Part shown: positions 50,738-58,732 of the stretch, piece after piece | Layout: each line of letters begins with the position of its first letter | Numbering within the stretch: the stretch's first letter is position 1 | Assembly: GCF_004366355.1 (NCBI RefSeq) | Contig: NZ_SODV01000002.1 | Location: 536,768-600,767 of the forward strand | Direction of reading: 5' to 3' | Length of the DNA: 64,000 nt | DNA from: Dinghuibacter silviterrae | GTDB taxonomy: Bacteria > Bacteroidota > Bacteroidia > Chitinophagales > Chitinophagaceae | Position numbers and translations under genes: made by a program | The notes under the pieces: model-generated | What the model was told of the DNA's origin: nothing | The model's input: the letters and a program-made list of their open reading frames with translations, nothing else | Database searches by the model: none

Positions 50738-50785
50738 TTTGCGGCGGCGGACTAAATTGTCCGCTTAGTCCGCCGCCGCAAATCA
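50693..50785 (+). repeat. Dispersed three-hairpin element, copy B (plus orientation)
   Basis: Hairpin 1 GGGCGCC-GGA-GGCGCCC (50695-50711), hairpin 2 GCCC-GAA-GGGC (50713-50723), a spacer, then hairpin 3 with 21-nt perfect arms (50735-50755 and 50765-50785) and loop ATTGTCCGC. The inner 43 bp match copy A exactly. Hairpins 1 and 2 are inside the nrtR coding sequence; its stop TGA is the first three bases of hairpin 3. It ends 26 nt before the nadV start. Confidence 0.9.
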
Positions 50786-50811
50786 AACATTAACCTAAAC
50801 AACATCGCACA

Positions 50812-52290
50812 ATGAAAACCTCTCCGATCTTACTAAAGGACGGTTACAAAGTAGGCCACAAGTTCCAGTACCCTGAAGGGACAACCCTCGTGTACAGCAA
50901 CCTTACCCCGAGAAAATCCAGGAACGACGACATCCACGACGTCGTGTTTTTCGGGCTGCAGTATTTCATCAAGGAATACCTGATCCGCCAGTTCGACGAA
51001 TGTTTTTTTCAACGGCCAAAGGCCGAAGTCCTCAAGGAATACGCCCGGCGCATGGACTTCTACTTAGGCAAAGACAGCATCACGTACCAGCACATCGCCG
51101 ACCTGCACGACCTCGGCTATCTGCCGCTGGAGATCAAGGCGCTCCCCGAAGGAACCCTGGTGCCACCCCGGGTGCCCCTGTTTACGATCCGGAACACAAA
51201 ACCCGAATTTTTCTGGCTGACCAATATGCTGGAGACGCTGTTGAGCGCCGTGCTTTGGAAACCCAGCACCTCCGCCACGACCGCCTTCCAATACCTGAGG
51301 ACCTTTACAAAGTATGCCCGGGAAACAGTGGGCGACGATCTCAGCTTTGTACCCTGGCAGGGTCACGACTTTTCTTTCCGCGGTATGAGCGGGATCGAAG
51401 ACGCCATCATGAGCGGCGCCGGTCACCTGCTCAGCTTTACCGGCACGGACACCATACCCGCCATCGACTTTCTCGAACAATACTATAACGCCGACTGCGA
51501 GCAGGAACTCATCGGGGGCTCCGTACCCGCGACCGAACACAGCGTCATGTGCATGGGCACCCAGGACAACGAAATCGGTACCTTCGAACGCCTCATCACC
51601 GTCGTGTACCCCGCGGGGATCGTCTCCATCGTCAGCGACACCTGGGACTTCTGGCAGGTCGTCACCGGTTTTCTTCCCCAGTTGAAGGACCGCATCCTTG
51701 CCCGAAACGGGAAGGTCGTCATCCGCCCCGACAGCGGTGACCCGGTAAAGATCATCGTGGGCGATCCCGCCGCCCCCGCCGGCAGCCCCGAATACAAGGG
51801 CGCCATCGAATGTCTTTGGGAAACCTTTGGCGGCACCATTACCCCTCGCGGGTACAAACTCCTGGACGCCCACGTCGGGCTGATCTACGGCGACAGCATC
51901 ACCCTCGAAAGACAGCACGCCATCCTGGAAGGCCTCCAGCAAAAGGGTTTTGCCAGCTACAACGTGGTCCTGGGGATCGGTTCCTACACCTACGAATACG
52001 TCACCCGCGACACCTTCGGGTTTGCGATGAAAGCGACCTACGGCGAAGTGAACGGCGAAGGGCGCGCTATTTTTAAAGATCCCAAGACCGATGATGGTAC
52101 GAAGAAATCGGCCCGGGGGCTTTTGCAGGTGACCCGCAACCCGGCTAGCGGGGTGCTTGAATTGAAGAATGATTGTACCTGGGAGGAAGAGGGGCAGGGC
52201 GAGCTCAAGACCGTGTTCCGTGACGGGAAACTCCTGGTGGAACGGTCGTTGGCGGAGATCCGTGAGCGATTGAAAACTTATTTATCATGA
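50812..52290 (+). CDS. nadV: Nicotinamide phosphoribosyltransferase
   Basis: 492 residues, the normal NAMPT/NadV length. The N-terminus ILLKDGYKVGHKFQYPEGTT is highly conserved in the family; PATEHSVMCMGTQDNEIGTF holds the catalytic His region and IRPDSGDPVKIIVG the phosphate-binding motif. It converts nicotinamide and PRPP to NMN in NAD salvage. Flanked by an NrtR-type regulator and a PRPP-synthetase-like gene, forming a cassette. The downstream gene overlaps its stop by 4 nt. Confidence 0.95.
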   Translation: MKTSPILLKDGYKVGHKFQYPEGTTLVYSNLTPRKSRNDDIHDVVFFGLQYFIKEYLIRQFDECFFQRPKAEVLKEYARRMDFYLGKDSITYQHIADLHDLGYLPLEIKALPEGTLVPPRVPLFTIRNTKPEFFWLTNMLETLLSAVLWKPSTSATTAFQYLRTFTKYARETVGDDLSFVPWQGHDFSFRGMSGIEDAIMSGAGHLLSFTGTDTIPAIDFLEQYYNADCEQELIGGSVPATEHSVMCMGTQDNEIGTFERLITVVYPAGIVSIVSDTWDFWQVVTGFLPQLKDRILARNGKVVIRPDSGDPVKIIVGDPAAPAGSPEYKGAIECLWETFGGTITPRGYKLLDAHVGLIYGDSITLERQHAILEGLQQKGFASYNVVLGIGSYTYEYVTRDTFGFAMKATYGEVNGEGRAIFKDPKTDDGTKKSARGLLQVTRNPASGVLELKNDCTWEEEGQGELKTVFRDGKLLVERSLAEIRERLKTYLS

Positions 52291-52931
52291 ACCTCTCTAT
52301 TGAAAAATATACACTTTTACGCGATCGCTGGCCGCCCGCCGGCCAGCAGGTCATCGCGCAACACACGGCAGAAGAAGTCGTTGTCTACCAGGCTTATAAG
52401 CATTCGATAGCCGACTTCGCCGTCCGGCATCAATACTTTGGCGGCAGCGAATATAGTTATCAGCGGATGTCATGGATCAAGCCCAACTTCCTTTGGATGA
52501 TGTACCGATGCGGTTGGGCTGAAAAGCCCAATCAAGAGCGGGTACTTGCCCTTTGGATCAGCAAGGGCGTATTGCGGGATATTTTATCCCAGGCCGTCAT
52601 CACCGCGTTCGATCCCGACTTTTATAGCGATTCGACAACATGGAAGCAAGACCTCGAATCCAAAGACGTACGCCTGCAGTGGGACCCCGATCACGACCCG
52701 TACGGCGTCAAGCAATCACGCAGGGCCATCCAGCTGGGTCTGAAGGCCTCGGCGTTGGGACGCTTCGCAAAAGAACAAATCCATCGTATCGAAGATATAA
52801 CCGACTTTGTCCGGGTGCAGAAGCAACATGTCGACGCCCGTCGACTCGATTTGCTTGAAGTGCCGGTTGAGACGGTTTGGTCGATAGGCGATGCGGATCT
52901 GGAAAAAAGAATCGGCATTGCAAACCGGTAG
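52287..52931 (+). CDS. DUF4291 domain protein
   Basis: 214 residues. The core VVVYQAYKHSIADFAVRHQY, then RMSWIKPNFLWMMYRCGWAE and WDPDHDPYGVKQSRRAIQLG are characteristic of DUF4291, a family without firm biochemical function that I recall beside nucleotide and NAD genes. ATG overlaps the nadV stop (ATGA), so expression is coupled to NAD salvage. A role in NMN/ADP-ribose chemistry is inference only. Confidence 0.85.
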   Translation: MNLSIEKYTLLRDRWPPAGQQVIAQHTAEEVVVYQAYKHSIADFAVRHQYFGGSEYSYQRMSWIKPNFLWMMYRCGWAEKPNQERVLALWISKGVLRDILSQAVITAFDPDFYSDSTTWKQDLESKDVRLQWDPDHDPYGVKQSRRAIQLGLKASALGRFAKEQIHRIEDITDFVRVQKQHVDARRLDLLEVPVETVWSIGDADLEKRIGIANR

Positions 52932-53035
52932 GGCTCAAAGAGCTGGAGCTGATTGCAGGCTCTGATTGGAAAAGGTTTCCTCCCCTGTTGGAATGGCAAC
53001 CGATCTTTTGCTAAAATTTTAAAACGCGTAACATC

Positions 53036-53866
53036 ATGTACACATTCAATTTGATATACCCGAACCTTTCGGACATCCCTTTCCACGCCATGGTCTTCCC
53101 CGACGGCCAACCCCACGTAAAACTAAAAATGGAGGCCATCAAAGCCCTCGACCGGGCCACCCCGGTCCGGATCCTGTCGCGGTTGAGTCATGCAAACGAC
53201 CTGATGACGGTCTTGTTCGTCAAGAACACGCTGGACTACCTGGAATTCGAACACGTCGAGCTACACGTGTCGTACCTGCTGGCGGCGCGGATGGACCGGG
53301 TGATGCTGGACGGTGAGCCGTTCTCGCTGAAGGTGGTCGCGCAGGTGCTGAACCAGGCGCAGTTCCGGAAGGTGAAGATCTTCGATCCGCATTCGGAGGT
53401 GAGCACGGCGTTGATCGACCGGTCTTATGCAGTGTCGAATCATACGTTTGTGCAGGGGGCTTTAAAGGACTTTGGGGTGGAACCGTATTGCCTGGTGTCC
53501 CCGGACGCGGGGGCGCTTAAAAAGATACACAAGCTGGCGTCTTTTTTAGGCGCGGCGGAGGTGGTCGAGTGTATGAAGGAACGGGACTTGCGCACGGGTG
53601 CGCTGACCCATTTCAAGACGACGGCGGACGACCTGGAGGGGAAGACCTGCGTGATTGTGGACGATATATGTGACGGGGGCGGTACTTTTGCAGGGACCGC
53701 GGCGTTGTTGAAGGGGAAAGGAGCGGCGATGGTCGTGTTGGTGGTCAGCCACGGTATCTTCAGCAAAGGACCGGTGATCGACGGGATAGACAAAATCTAT
53801 ACAACGGATTCTTACAGGCTGGTAGAAGGGGTGCATACGTTTCCGATCAGCAACTTTTTGTTATGA
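53036..53866 (+). CDS. Ribose-phosphate pyrophosphokinase-like protein (PRPP synthetase family)
   Basis: 276 residues, somewhat shorter than housekeeping Prs (about 310). The PRPP-binding loop IVDDICDGGGTFAGTAALL (about 207-225) is clear, and VLFVKNTLDYLEFEHVELHV matches the N-terminal Prs-like subdomain. In NadV cassettes such proteins supply PRPP for nicotinamide salvage, which fits here: same strand, 104 nt after DUF4291. The canonical N-terminal ATP loop is not obvious, so a specialised phosphoribosyltransferase is possible. Confidence 0.8.
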   Translation: MYTFNLIYPNLSDIPFHAMVFPDGQPHVKLKMEAIKALDRATPVRILSRLSHANDLMTVLFVKNTLDYLEFEHVELHVSYLLAARMDRVMLDGEPFSLKVVAQVLNQAQFRKVKIFDPHSEVSTALIDRSYAVSNHTFVQGALKDFGVEPYCLVSPDAGALKKIHKLASFLGAAEVVECMKERDLRTGALTHFKTTADDLEGKTCVIVDDICDGGGTFAGTAALLKGKGAAMVVLVVSHGIFSKGPVIDGIDKIYTTDSYRLVEGVHTFPISNFLL

Positions 53867-54351
53867 CATACGAACTGTCCGATGAGATCCTGCGTGGGTG
53901 GACGATCAACAACCTGGTGGACATCGCCTTGTTGGAAGCGTTGCCACCGCAGATCTGGACGGAAAAGATCCCTGGGTATGCACAAAAGACGGTCCGGATG
54001 ATCGGCGCGCATATCCACAATTGCCGGTGCAGCCACCTCCGGCACCTGGGCCGGAAGTGGCAATTACCGGTACCGGAGGTGGTGGATAACAAAACGGTCA
54101 CGACAAAGGGGTTGATCGCCGCTTTGCACAAAAGCGCCCGGTCGATGGAGGAGCTGTTCCGGAAGGGTCTTGACAACGGGAACGTCCTGCCCGGTTTTGG
54201 TCCGGGTGCGGTCCAGTTCCTGCACTATATGATCGAACACGAGGCGCACCACCGGGGACAGCTGACGATGGCGGCCCGGCAACTGGGGTATCCGCTGCCG
54301 GCGGAGGTGTCGGGGTTGCTTTGGCAGTGGTCGCGGCTGGAAAAGAAATAA
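53863..54351 (+). CDS. DinB-family metal-binding protein
   Basis: 162 residues. A four-helix layout with metal-ligand histidines in RMIGAHIHNCRCSH (helix 2) and YMIEHEAHHRGQLTMAARQL (helix 3-4), the latter the classical DinB HxxxH region. Function within the family is varied (thiol transferases, damage-induced proteins). ATG overlaps the stop of the PRPP-synthetase-like gene, so it belongs to the same operon. Confidence 0.85.
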   Translation: MTYELSDEILRGWTINNLVDIALLEALPPQIWTEKIPGYAQKTVRMIGAHIHNCRCSHLRHLGRKWQLPVPEVVDNKTVTTKGLIAALHKSARSMEELFRKGLDNGNVLPGFGPGAVQFLHYMIEHEAHHRGQLTMAARQLGYPLPAEVSGLLWQWSRLEKK

Positions 54352-54365
54352 TAATTTGGAAAATA

Positions 54366-54379
54366 ATACCGATCGGTAT
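54366..54379. promoter_or_regulatory. TetR operator upstream of tetR (54411)
   Basis: ATACCGATCGGTAT, a perfect 14-bp palindrome, also present within the 18-bp palindrome at 55015-55032 in front of the SDR gene. Confidence 0.78.
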
Positions 54380-54390
54380 AACTTTGGGGA

Positions 54391-54430
54391 GTGAAAAAGG
54401 CAGAACAAAAGTGAAAAAGGCAGAACAAAC
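54391..54430 (+). repeat. 20-bp tandem duplication across the tetR start codon
   Basis: Two direct copies of GTGAAAAAGGCAGAACAAA plus one base (54391-54410, 54411-54430). The first copy encodes VKKAEQK and then TGA; that TGA overlaps the GTG start of the second copy, which begins VKKAEQT. Confidence 0.85.
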
Positions 54431-54995
54431 ACGTCAGTTCATCATCGAAAAAACCGCCCCCATCTTCAATATGAAGGGGTACGCAGGGACTTCGTTGTCG
54501 GACATGACGGAAGCGACGGGGCTGACGAAGGGCAGCATCTACGGGAACTTCGAGGACAAGGACGCGGTGGCCCTGGCGGCGTTTGATTATAATGCGCGGA
54601 AGGTACAGGAGGTGATGCGCCGGGAAATGGACAAGCACGATACGATCCGGGAAAAGCTCCTGGTGTATATACACGTGTATGAGAACTTCGAGAAGTTTCC
54701 TTTTCCCCAGGGGGGGTGCCCGTTGCTGAATACGACGGTGGACGCGGACGATACGCATCCGGAGCTGAAGACGCGGGTGGCGGGTGTGGTCCAGGGGATG
54801 AAAGACCGGTTGACCGGGCTGATCGAGGAAGGCAAGCGCCGGGGTGAGTTCAGGCAGGATCTGCACGCGGAACAGGCGGCGCTGACGCTGATCGCGACGA
54901 TCGAGGGGTTTGTCATGTTGTCAAGGCTAAAGAGTCGCGTCCATGACCTTAAGCTCGTCACGCGATCCATCGAAGAAATGATCAGGAAATTCTGA
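54411..54995 (+). CDS. TetR-family regulator of the SDR-MFS operon
   Basis: 194 residues from GTG 54411. HTH: IIEKTAPIFNMKGYAGTSLS, DMTEATGLTKGSIYGNFEDK. The C-terminal domain (CPLLNTTVDADDTHPELKTR) is typical of the TetR_C group found in NemR/AcrR-like regulators of electrophile and drug stress. A translationally coupled 7-codon upstream frame precedes it. Identical palindromes lie before this gene and before the SDR gene 50 nt downstream. Confidence 0.88.
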   Translation: MKKAEQTRQFIIEKTAPIFNMKGYAGTSLSDMTEATGLTKGSIYGNFEDKDAVALAAFDYNARKVQEVMRREMDKHDTIREKLLVYIHVYENFEKFPFPQGGCPLLNTTVDADDTHPELKTRVAGVVQGMKDRLTGLIEEGKRRGEFRQDLHAEQAALTLIATIEGFVMLSRLKSRVHDLKLVTRSIEEMIRKF

Positions 54996-55014
54996 TCCTT
55001 TTTTTTACTAAAAA

Positions 55015-55032
55015 ATATACCGATCGGTATAT
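55015..55032. promoter_or_regulatory. TetR operator upstream of the SDR-MFS genes
   Basis: ATATACCGATCGGTATAT, an 18-bp perfect palindrome 13 nt upstream of the ATG at 55046, containing the same 14-bp core as 54366-54379. Confidence 0.8.
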
Positions 55033-55045
55033 AAATAAACACGCA

Positions 55046-55783
55046 ATGAAAACGACAAAAAACACTGTATTGATTACAGGCGGGAGCGCCGGTATCGGGC
55101 TTAGCATCGCCGAAGCATTTCTGGCGGCAGACAATGAAGTGATCATCACCGGACGGGACGCGGAACGGCTCGCGGAAGCAAAGCGGCGGTTGGGCGGAAG
55201 GGTGACCACGATCGTGAGTGATGTGAGCCGGCACAGCGATTTGCAAAACCTGGCGGAACGCATGCGCAAGGATTTCCCGGGCTTGAACGTCCTGGTCAAC
55301 AATGCCGGCACGGCCTATGTATATGACCCCGCAAAAGGGGCGGAAAATGCAGGGGAGGAAATGCAAACCAATTACCTTTCGGTGATCGAACTGACGGAGT
55401 ACCTGCTTCCCCTCCTGAAGCAGCAGCCGGAGGCGGCGGTAGTGAATGTCACGTCGGTGCTGGCGTTTACGCCCTCCCTGACGATACCTACCTACTCGGC
55501 TTCAAAGGCGGCACTGCATTCTTTTACGCAGGCCCTGCGGCTGACGCTGCGCAACAGCACGGTAAAAGTATTTGAATTGATGCCGCCGCTGGTGAATACG
55601 GACTTCTCCAAGATGATCGGAGGTGACAAGGGTATTGCCCCCGGCGTGGTGGCGGACCATTTGCTGAAAGCGTTGGAAAACGATACCTATGAAATCCATG
55701 TGGCCGGCACCGCCGATGTGTACCGCCTTTACCTGTCTTCCCCTGAAAATGCGCTGCATGCCATAAACGCCGCCCGGTTATGA
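55046..55783 (+). CDS. Short-chain dehydrogenase/reductase (DltE-like)
   Basis: 245 residues. LITGGSAGIGLSIAEAFLAA (TGxxxGIG), NNAGTAYVYD, and active site TSVLAF with YSASK (about 155-160) make a complete classical SDR. The pattern with LPLLKQQPEAAVVNVTS is like DltE-annotated oxidoreductases. It is controlled by the TetR operator directly upstream; its stop overlaps the MFS start by 4 nt. Confidence 0.9.
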   Translation: MKTTKNTVLITGGSAGIGLSIAEAFLAADNEVIITGRDAERLAEAKRRLGGRVTTIVSDVSRHSDLQNLAERMRKDFPGLNVLVNNAGTAYVYDPAKGAENAGEEMQTNYLSVIELTEYLLPLLKQQPEAAVVNVTSVLAFTPSLTIPTYSASKAALHSFTQALRLTLRNSTVKVFELMPPLVNTDFSKMIGGDKGIAPGVVADHLLKALENDTYEIHVAGTADVYRLYLSSPENALHAINAARL

Positions 55784-57318
55784 AAAACCCCGTGCTGATG
55801 ATCGCGGTCATCGCGGCTGCAGTCATGGAACTGATCGATACTTCGATCGTGAATGTGGCGCTTTCGCAAATGAGCGGGAACCTGGGCGCGACCCTGGAGG
55901 ATACAAGCTGGGTGATCACGGCTTATGCCATCGCGAATGTGATCATCATCCCGATCACGAGTTTCCTGGTGGCAAAACTGGGGCGGCGCAACTATTATAT
56001 CGGGTCGATCATTATGTTTAGCGTTTTTTCCCTTTTGTGCGGGCAGGCGACCAATATCTGGACCCTCGTGGCCTGCCGGTTTTTCCAGGGCATTGGCGGT
56101 GGGGCGCTGTTGTCGGTGTCGCAGGCGATCGTCTTCGAGCTTTTCCCAAGGGAAAAACAAAACATCGCCAGCGCGCTTTTCGGGATTGGCGTTTTCGTGG
56201 GACCGACGATCGGCCCCACCCTCGGCGGCTTTATCACGGAGAATTTCGAATGGCCCTGGATCTTTTACATCAACGTGCCGATAGGACTGGTGGTGACGCT
56301 GGTTTGTCTTTCCCGCCTGGGAGAACCGGCGATAAAACCGGTGGCGGGTCGGATTGACTGGACGGGGATCTTTCTTTTGGCGGTGGGCGTGGGCTCTCTG
56401 CAAACAGTCCTGGAGAGGGGTGAGACCGACGACTGGTTTAATGCAGGGTATATCGTGTGTTTGACGGCGGCGGCGGTGTTGGGGCTGACGCTGTTTATCT
56501 GGTGGGAGCTGCGGGTCAAACACCCGGTGGTGAATTTGCACGTACTCAGGAGCAAGAACCTGAGCATCGCGGCGGCGCTGACTTTTGTCTCTGGAATGGG
56601 GATCTTCAGTTCGGTATACCTGACCCCAGTCCTGGCCCAACGGATCCTTGGTTTTACGCCGACGCAAACGGGGCTTTTGTTGTTACCTGGCGCCATCCTG
56701 GCGATCGGGGGTTTGATCGTCTCCGCGCGGTTGCTGCAAAGGGGGGTATCCCCCGTGGTGATGGTGGCGACCGGTATGTTGTTGTTTGTGTTGTTCAGTT
56801 ACCGGATGTCGGTGCTGAACCTGGGCGCCGGTGCGACGGACATGTCGGTGCCGCTGATCTTTCGCGGGGTGGGTTTGGCGATCGTGACCGTCCCGCTCAC
56901 GACACTCGCGGTGTCCACCCTGGAACCAAAGGATTTTGCGCAAGGGGCGGCGCTCAACAATATGATGCGGCAGTTGGGTGGGTCCTTCGGTATCGCGCTG
57001 GTGAATACGTTCCTGGCGCGGAAGTTCGCGCAGCACCGGAGCATTTTATTGGAAAAGGTCACCGCGTACGACCCCGCGTATAACGAACGGCTCCGGCAGT
57101 ACACCGGTTACTTTCAGGCGAAGGGCAGCGACGCCCAGGAAGCGGGGGCCCGGGCCCTGGGCGTGCTGAACTTCTCGGTGGATCAGCAATCTTTGCTGAT
57201 GAGTTATCTCGACGGATTTCTCCTGCTGGGGATCGTTTTCATGGCGGCGCTGCCGCTGTTGTTGCTGACACGCGCGCGGAGACGGGGGACGCCGGCGGTG
57301 GTGTTGTCGGATCACTAG
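55780..57318 (+). CDS. DHA2-family drug MFS transporter (EmrB/QacA type)
   Basis: 512 residues, 14 membrane segments. ELIDTSIVNVALSQMSGNLG is the DHA2 motif D1 and VAKLGRRNYYIGSIIMFSVF the loop 2-3 motif; ACRFFQGIGGGALLSVSQAI and FGIGVFVGPTIGPTLGGFIT are motifs B and C of antiporters. It exports toxic organic compounds by proton exchange. Third gene of the TetR-SDR-MFS set. Stop codon shared with the convergent SRPBCC gene through CTAG. Confidence 0.93.
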   Translation: MKNPVLMIAVIAAAVMELIDTSIVNVALSQMSGNLGATLEDTSWVITAYAIANVIIIPITSFLVAKLGRRNYYIGSIIMFSVFSLLCGQATNIWTLVACRFFQGIGGGALLSVSQAIVFELFPREKQNIASALFGIGVFVGPTIGPTLGGFITENFEWPWIFYINVPIGLVVTLVCLSRLGEPAIKPVAGRIDWTGIFLLAVGVGSLQTVLERGETDDWFNAGYIVCLTAAAVLGLTLFIWWELRVKHPVVNLHVLRSKNLSIAAALTFVSGMGIFSSVYLTPVLAQRILGFTPTQTGLLLLPGAILAIGGLIVSARLLQRGVSPVVMVATGMLLFVLFSYRMSVLNLGAGATDMSVPLIFRGVGLAIVTVPLTTLAVSTLEPKDFAQGAALNNMMRQLGGSFGIALVNTFLARKFAQHRSILLEKVTAYDPAYNERLRQYTGYFQAKGSDAQEAGARALGVLNFSVDQQSLLMSYLDGFLLLGIVFMAALPLLLLTRARRRGTPAVVLSDH

Positions 57319-57764
57319 GAGGCCTCGACGAGCTGCTTGATCTGGACGAGGATGGGCATCCAGCCGTCGCCGTTGTTGTAGGTTTCTTTATAACGCCGCT
57401 CTCCGTCGGTCACCCCGGCAAAGTCGCCCTGGGTCACCTCCAGGAGGGTCTGGCCGTTGGTTTCCGTAAGGGTATAGGTCACCGTTACATAATTCTCCGG
57501 GACATCCGGTATGGTGGAGTTAGGATCTATGGTGGTATAGGCAAGGAATTGCCCCGGACGGATACCGGTGACCGTGCCCTTTACGGCGATCAGCTCCACG
57601 CCGTTGAAATTCCCCTTCCACACCAGGGGACTGCCGACCGTCCAGTCGGACAGGGCGGCGCATCCGAACATATACTTTGCGGTTTGTTCCGGGTTGGTCA
57701 ATGCGTCCCATACCGTGGCGGCGGGGGCGTCGATGGTAATGTTGTTGCGAACGATCAGACTCAT
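57315..57764 (-). CDS. SRPBCC (AHSA1/START-like) domain protein
   Basis: 149 residues. ITIDAPAATVWDALTNPEQT opens a single SRPBCC domain, continuing with VLxxx-like strands (LVWKGNFNGVELIAVKGTVT) and a C-terminal helix (NNGDGWMPILVQIKQLVEAS). AHSA1-like bacterial proteins bind hydrophobic ligands; function unknown. It follows the AraC gene (ends 57817) on the same strand by 52 nt. Confidence 0.88.
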   Translation of the reverse strand: MSLIVRNNITIDAPAATVWDALTNPEQTAKYMFGCAALSDWTVGSPLVWKGNFNGVELIAVKGTVTGIRPGQFLAYTTIDPNSTIPDVPENYVTVTYTLTETNGQTLLEVTQGDFAGVTDGERRYKETYNNGDGWMPILVQIKQLVEAS

Positions 57765-57816
57765 CGTGTGTATTTTGATGCAAGATTACGCCGCCGCTTA
57801 AAGACCGGGTAATATT

Positions 57817-58713
57817 TTAAGGATTATTTCTAACAGATTGCGGTGTCCGCCCAAACTTTTTCTTAAACGCATTGTTGAAGTGTTGCGGGGAGGCATACCC
57901 CAGCTCGGCCGAAATCTCGGCCGCGGTCTTTTCGCTGTTCCGCAGGTGCTCGAAGGCGAGCTGGAGCCGCTGTTCGGACAGGTAACCGAAAACCGTTGTC
58001 CGGAAGGTTTCCTTAAATCCGCGTTTGAGTTTGTATTCATTGAGCCCGACCGTTCTGGCGATTTCGGAGAGGTTGGGTGGGTTGTCGACGCGTTCATTGA
58101 CAAAGTCCCGGGCCGCAATGATCCGTTCCTTGTCAGAACGGGTTTTTAAAAAAACGGGTTCGGGCGGCGCGCTGCAGGCGTCCGCCGACAGGACGAGGAG
58201 CTCTATGCTTTTGGACAAAAGAAAAAGCCGTTTGAGGTCGCCCCCGTAGGAACAATGGATGATCTGCCGGATCACCTGTTCCATACCCGGATCGATGGCG
58301 CCCCAGTGCTCCGAAAAAAGGATGTTCTTTCCTTCGAGCACGCTTTCCGCAAAGCGTTGCAAGGCGTCGCTGGCCCCGGTTGTAAATTGGATGAACTTGT
58401 CTCGCGGAAACTGGACCCCGAAAGTTTCGAGCTCGGGGCTGTGCGGGGTGACCTCGATATTGAATTCCCTCGAATACATCAGGTTGTGGTGCCCACCGAT
58501 CAGGTCGAAGGTGCGGTCCAGTTGCCGGTAGGTGAAGCTGTAGTTTCCCCTCAGCCCGAAGTGCAGGCGTACCACGTCGGGTCCCGGGCCCGGGGGCCTG
58601 GAAGGGCGCTCACCGGTAGCACGCGACACGGCGTGCCCCAGGCGGATGCCGTCGCAGTTCCAGATGGTCGAGCGGATGGCGCCGTTGTCGGAGTGTACTT
58701 CGAGGGGTTCCAT
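57817..58713 (-). CDS. AraC-family transcriptional regulator
   Basis: 298 residues. The N-terminal half is cupin-like and non-catalytic. The C-terminal AraC domain (about 195-298) shows LSEIARTVGLNEYKLKRGFK and TAAEISAELGYASPQHFNNA followed by FKKKFGRTPQSVR, which define both HTHs. It may control the SRPBCC gene downstream. Start at 58713 (MEPLEVHSDNGAIRS) fits the usual length. Confidence 0.9.
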   Translation of the reverse strand: MEPLEVHSDNGAIRSTIWNCDGIRLGHAVSRATGERPSRPPGPGPDVVRLHFGLRGNYSFTYRQLDRTFDLIGGHHNLMYSREFNIEVTPHSPELETFGVQFPRDKFIQFTTGASDALQRFAESVLEGKNILFSEHWGAIDPGMEQVIRQIIHCSYGGDLKRLFLLSKSIELLVLSADACSAPPEPVFLKTRSDKERIIAARDFVNERVDNPPNLSEIARTVGLNEYKLKRGFKETFRTTVFGYLSEQRLQLAFEHLRNSEKTAAEISAELGYASPQHFNNAFKKKFGRTPQSVRNNP

Positions 58714-58732
58714 GCGTGCCTAAAGATACGCA

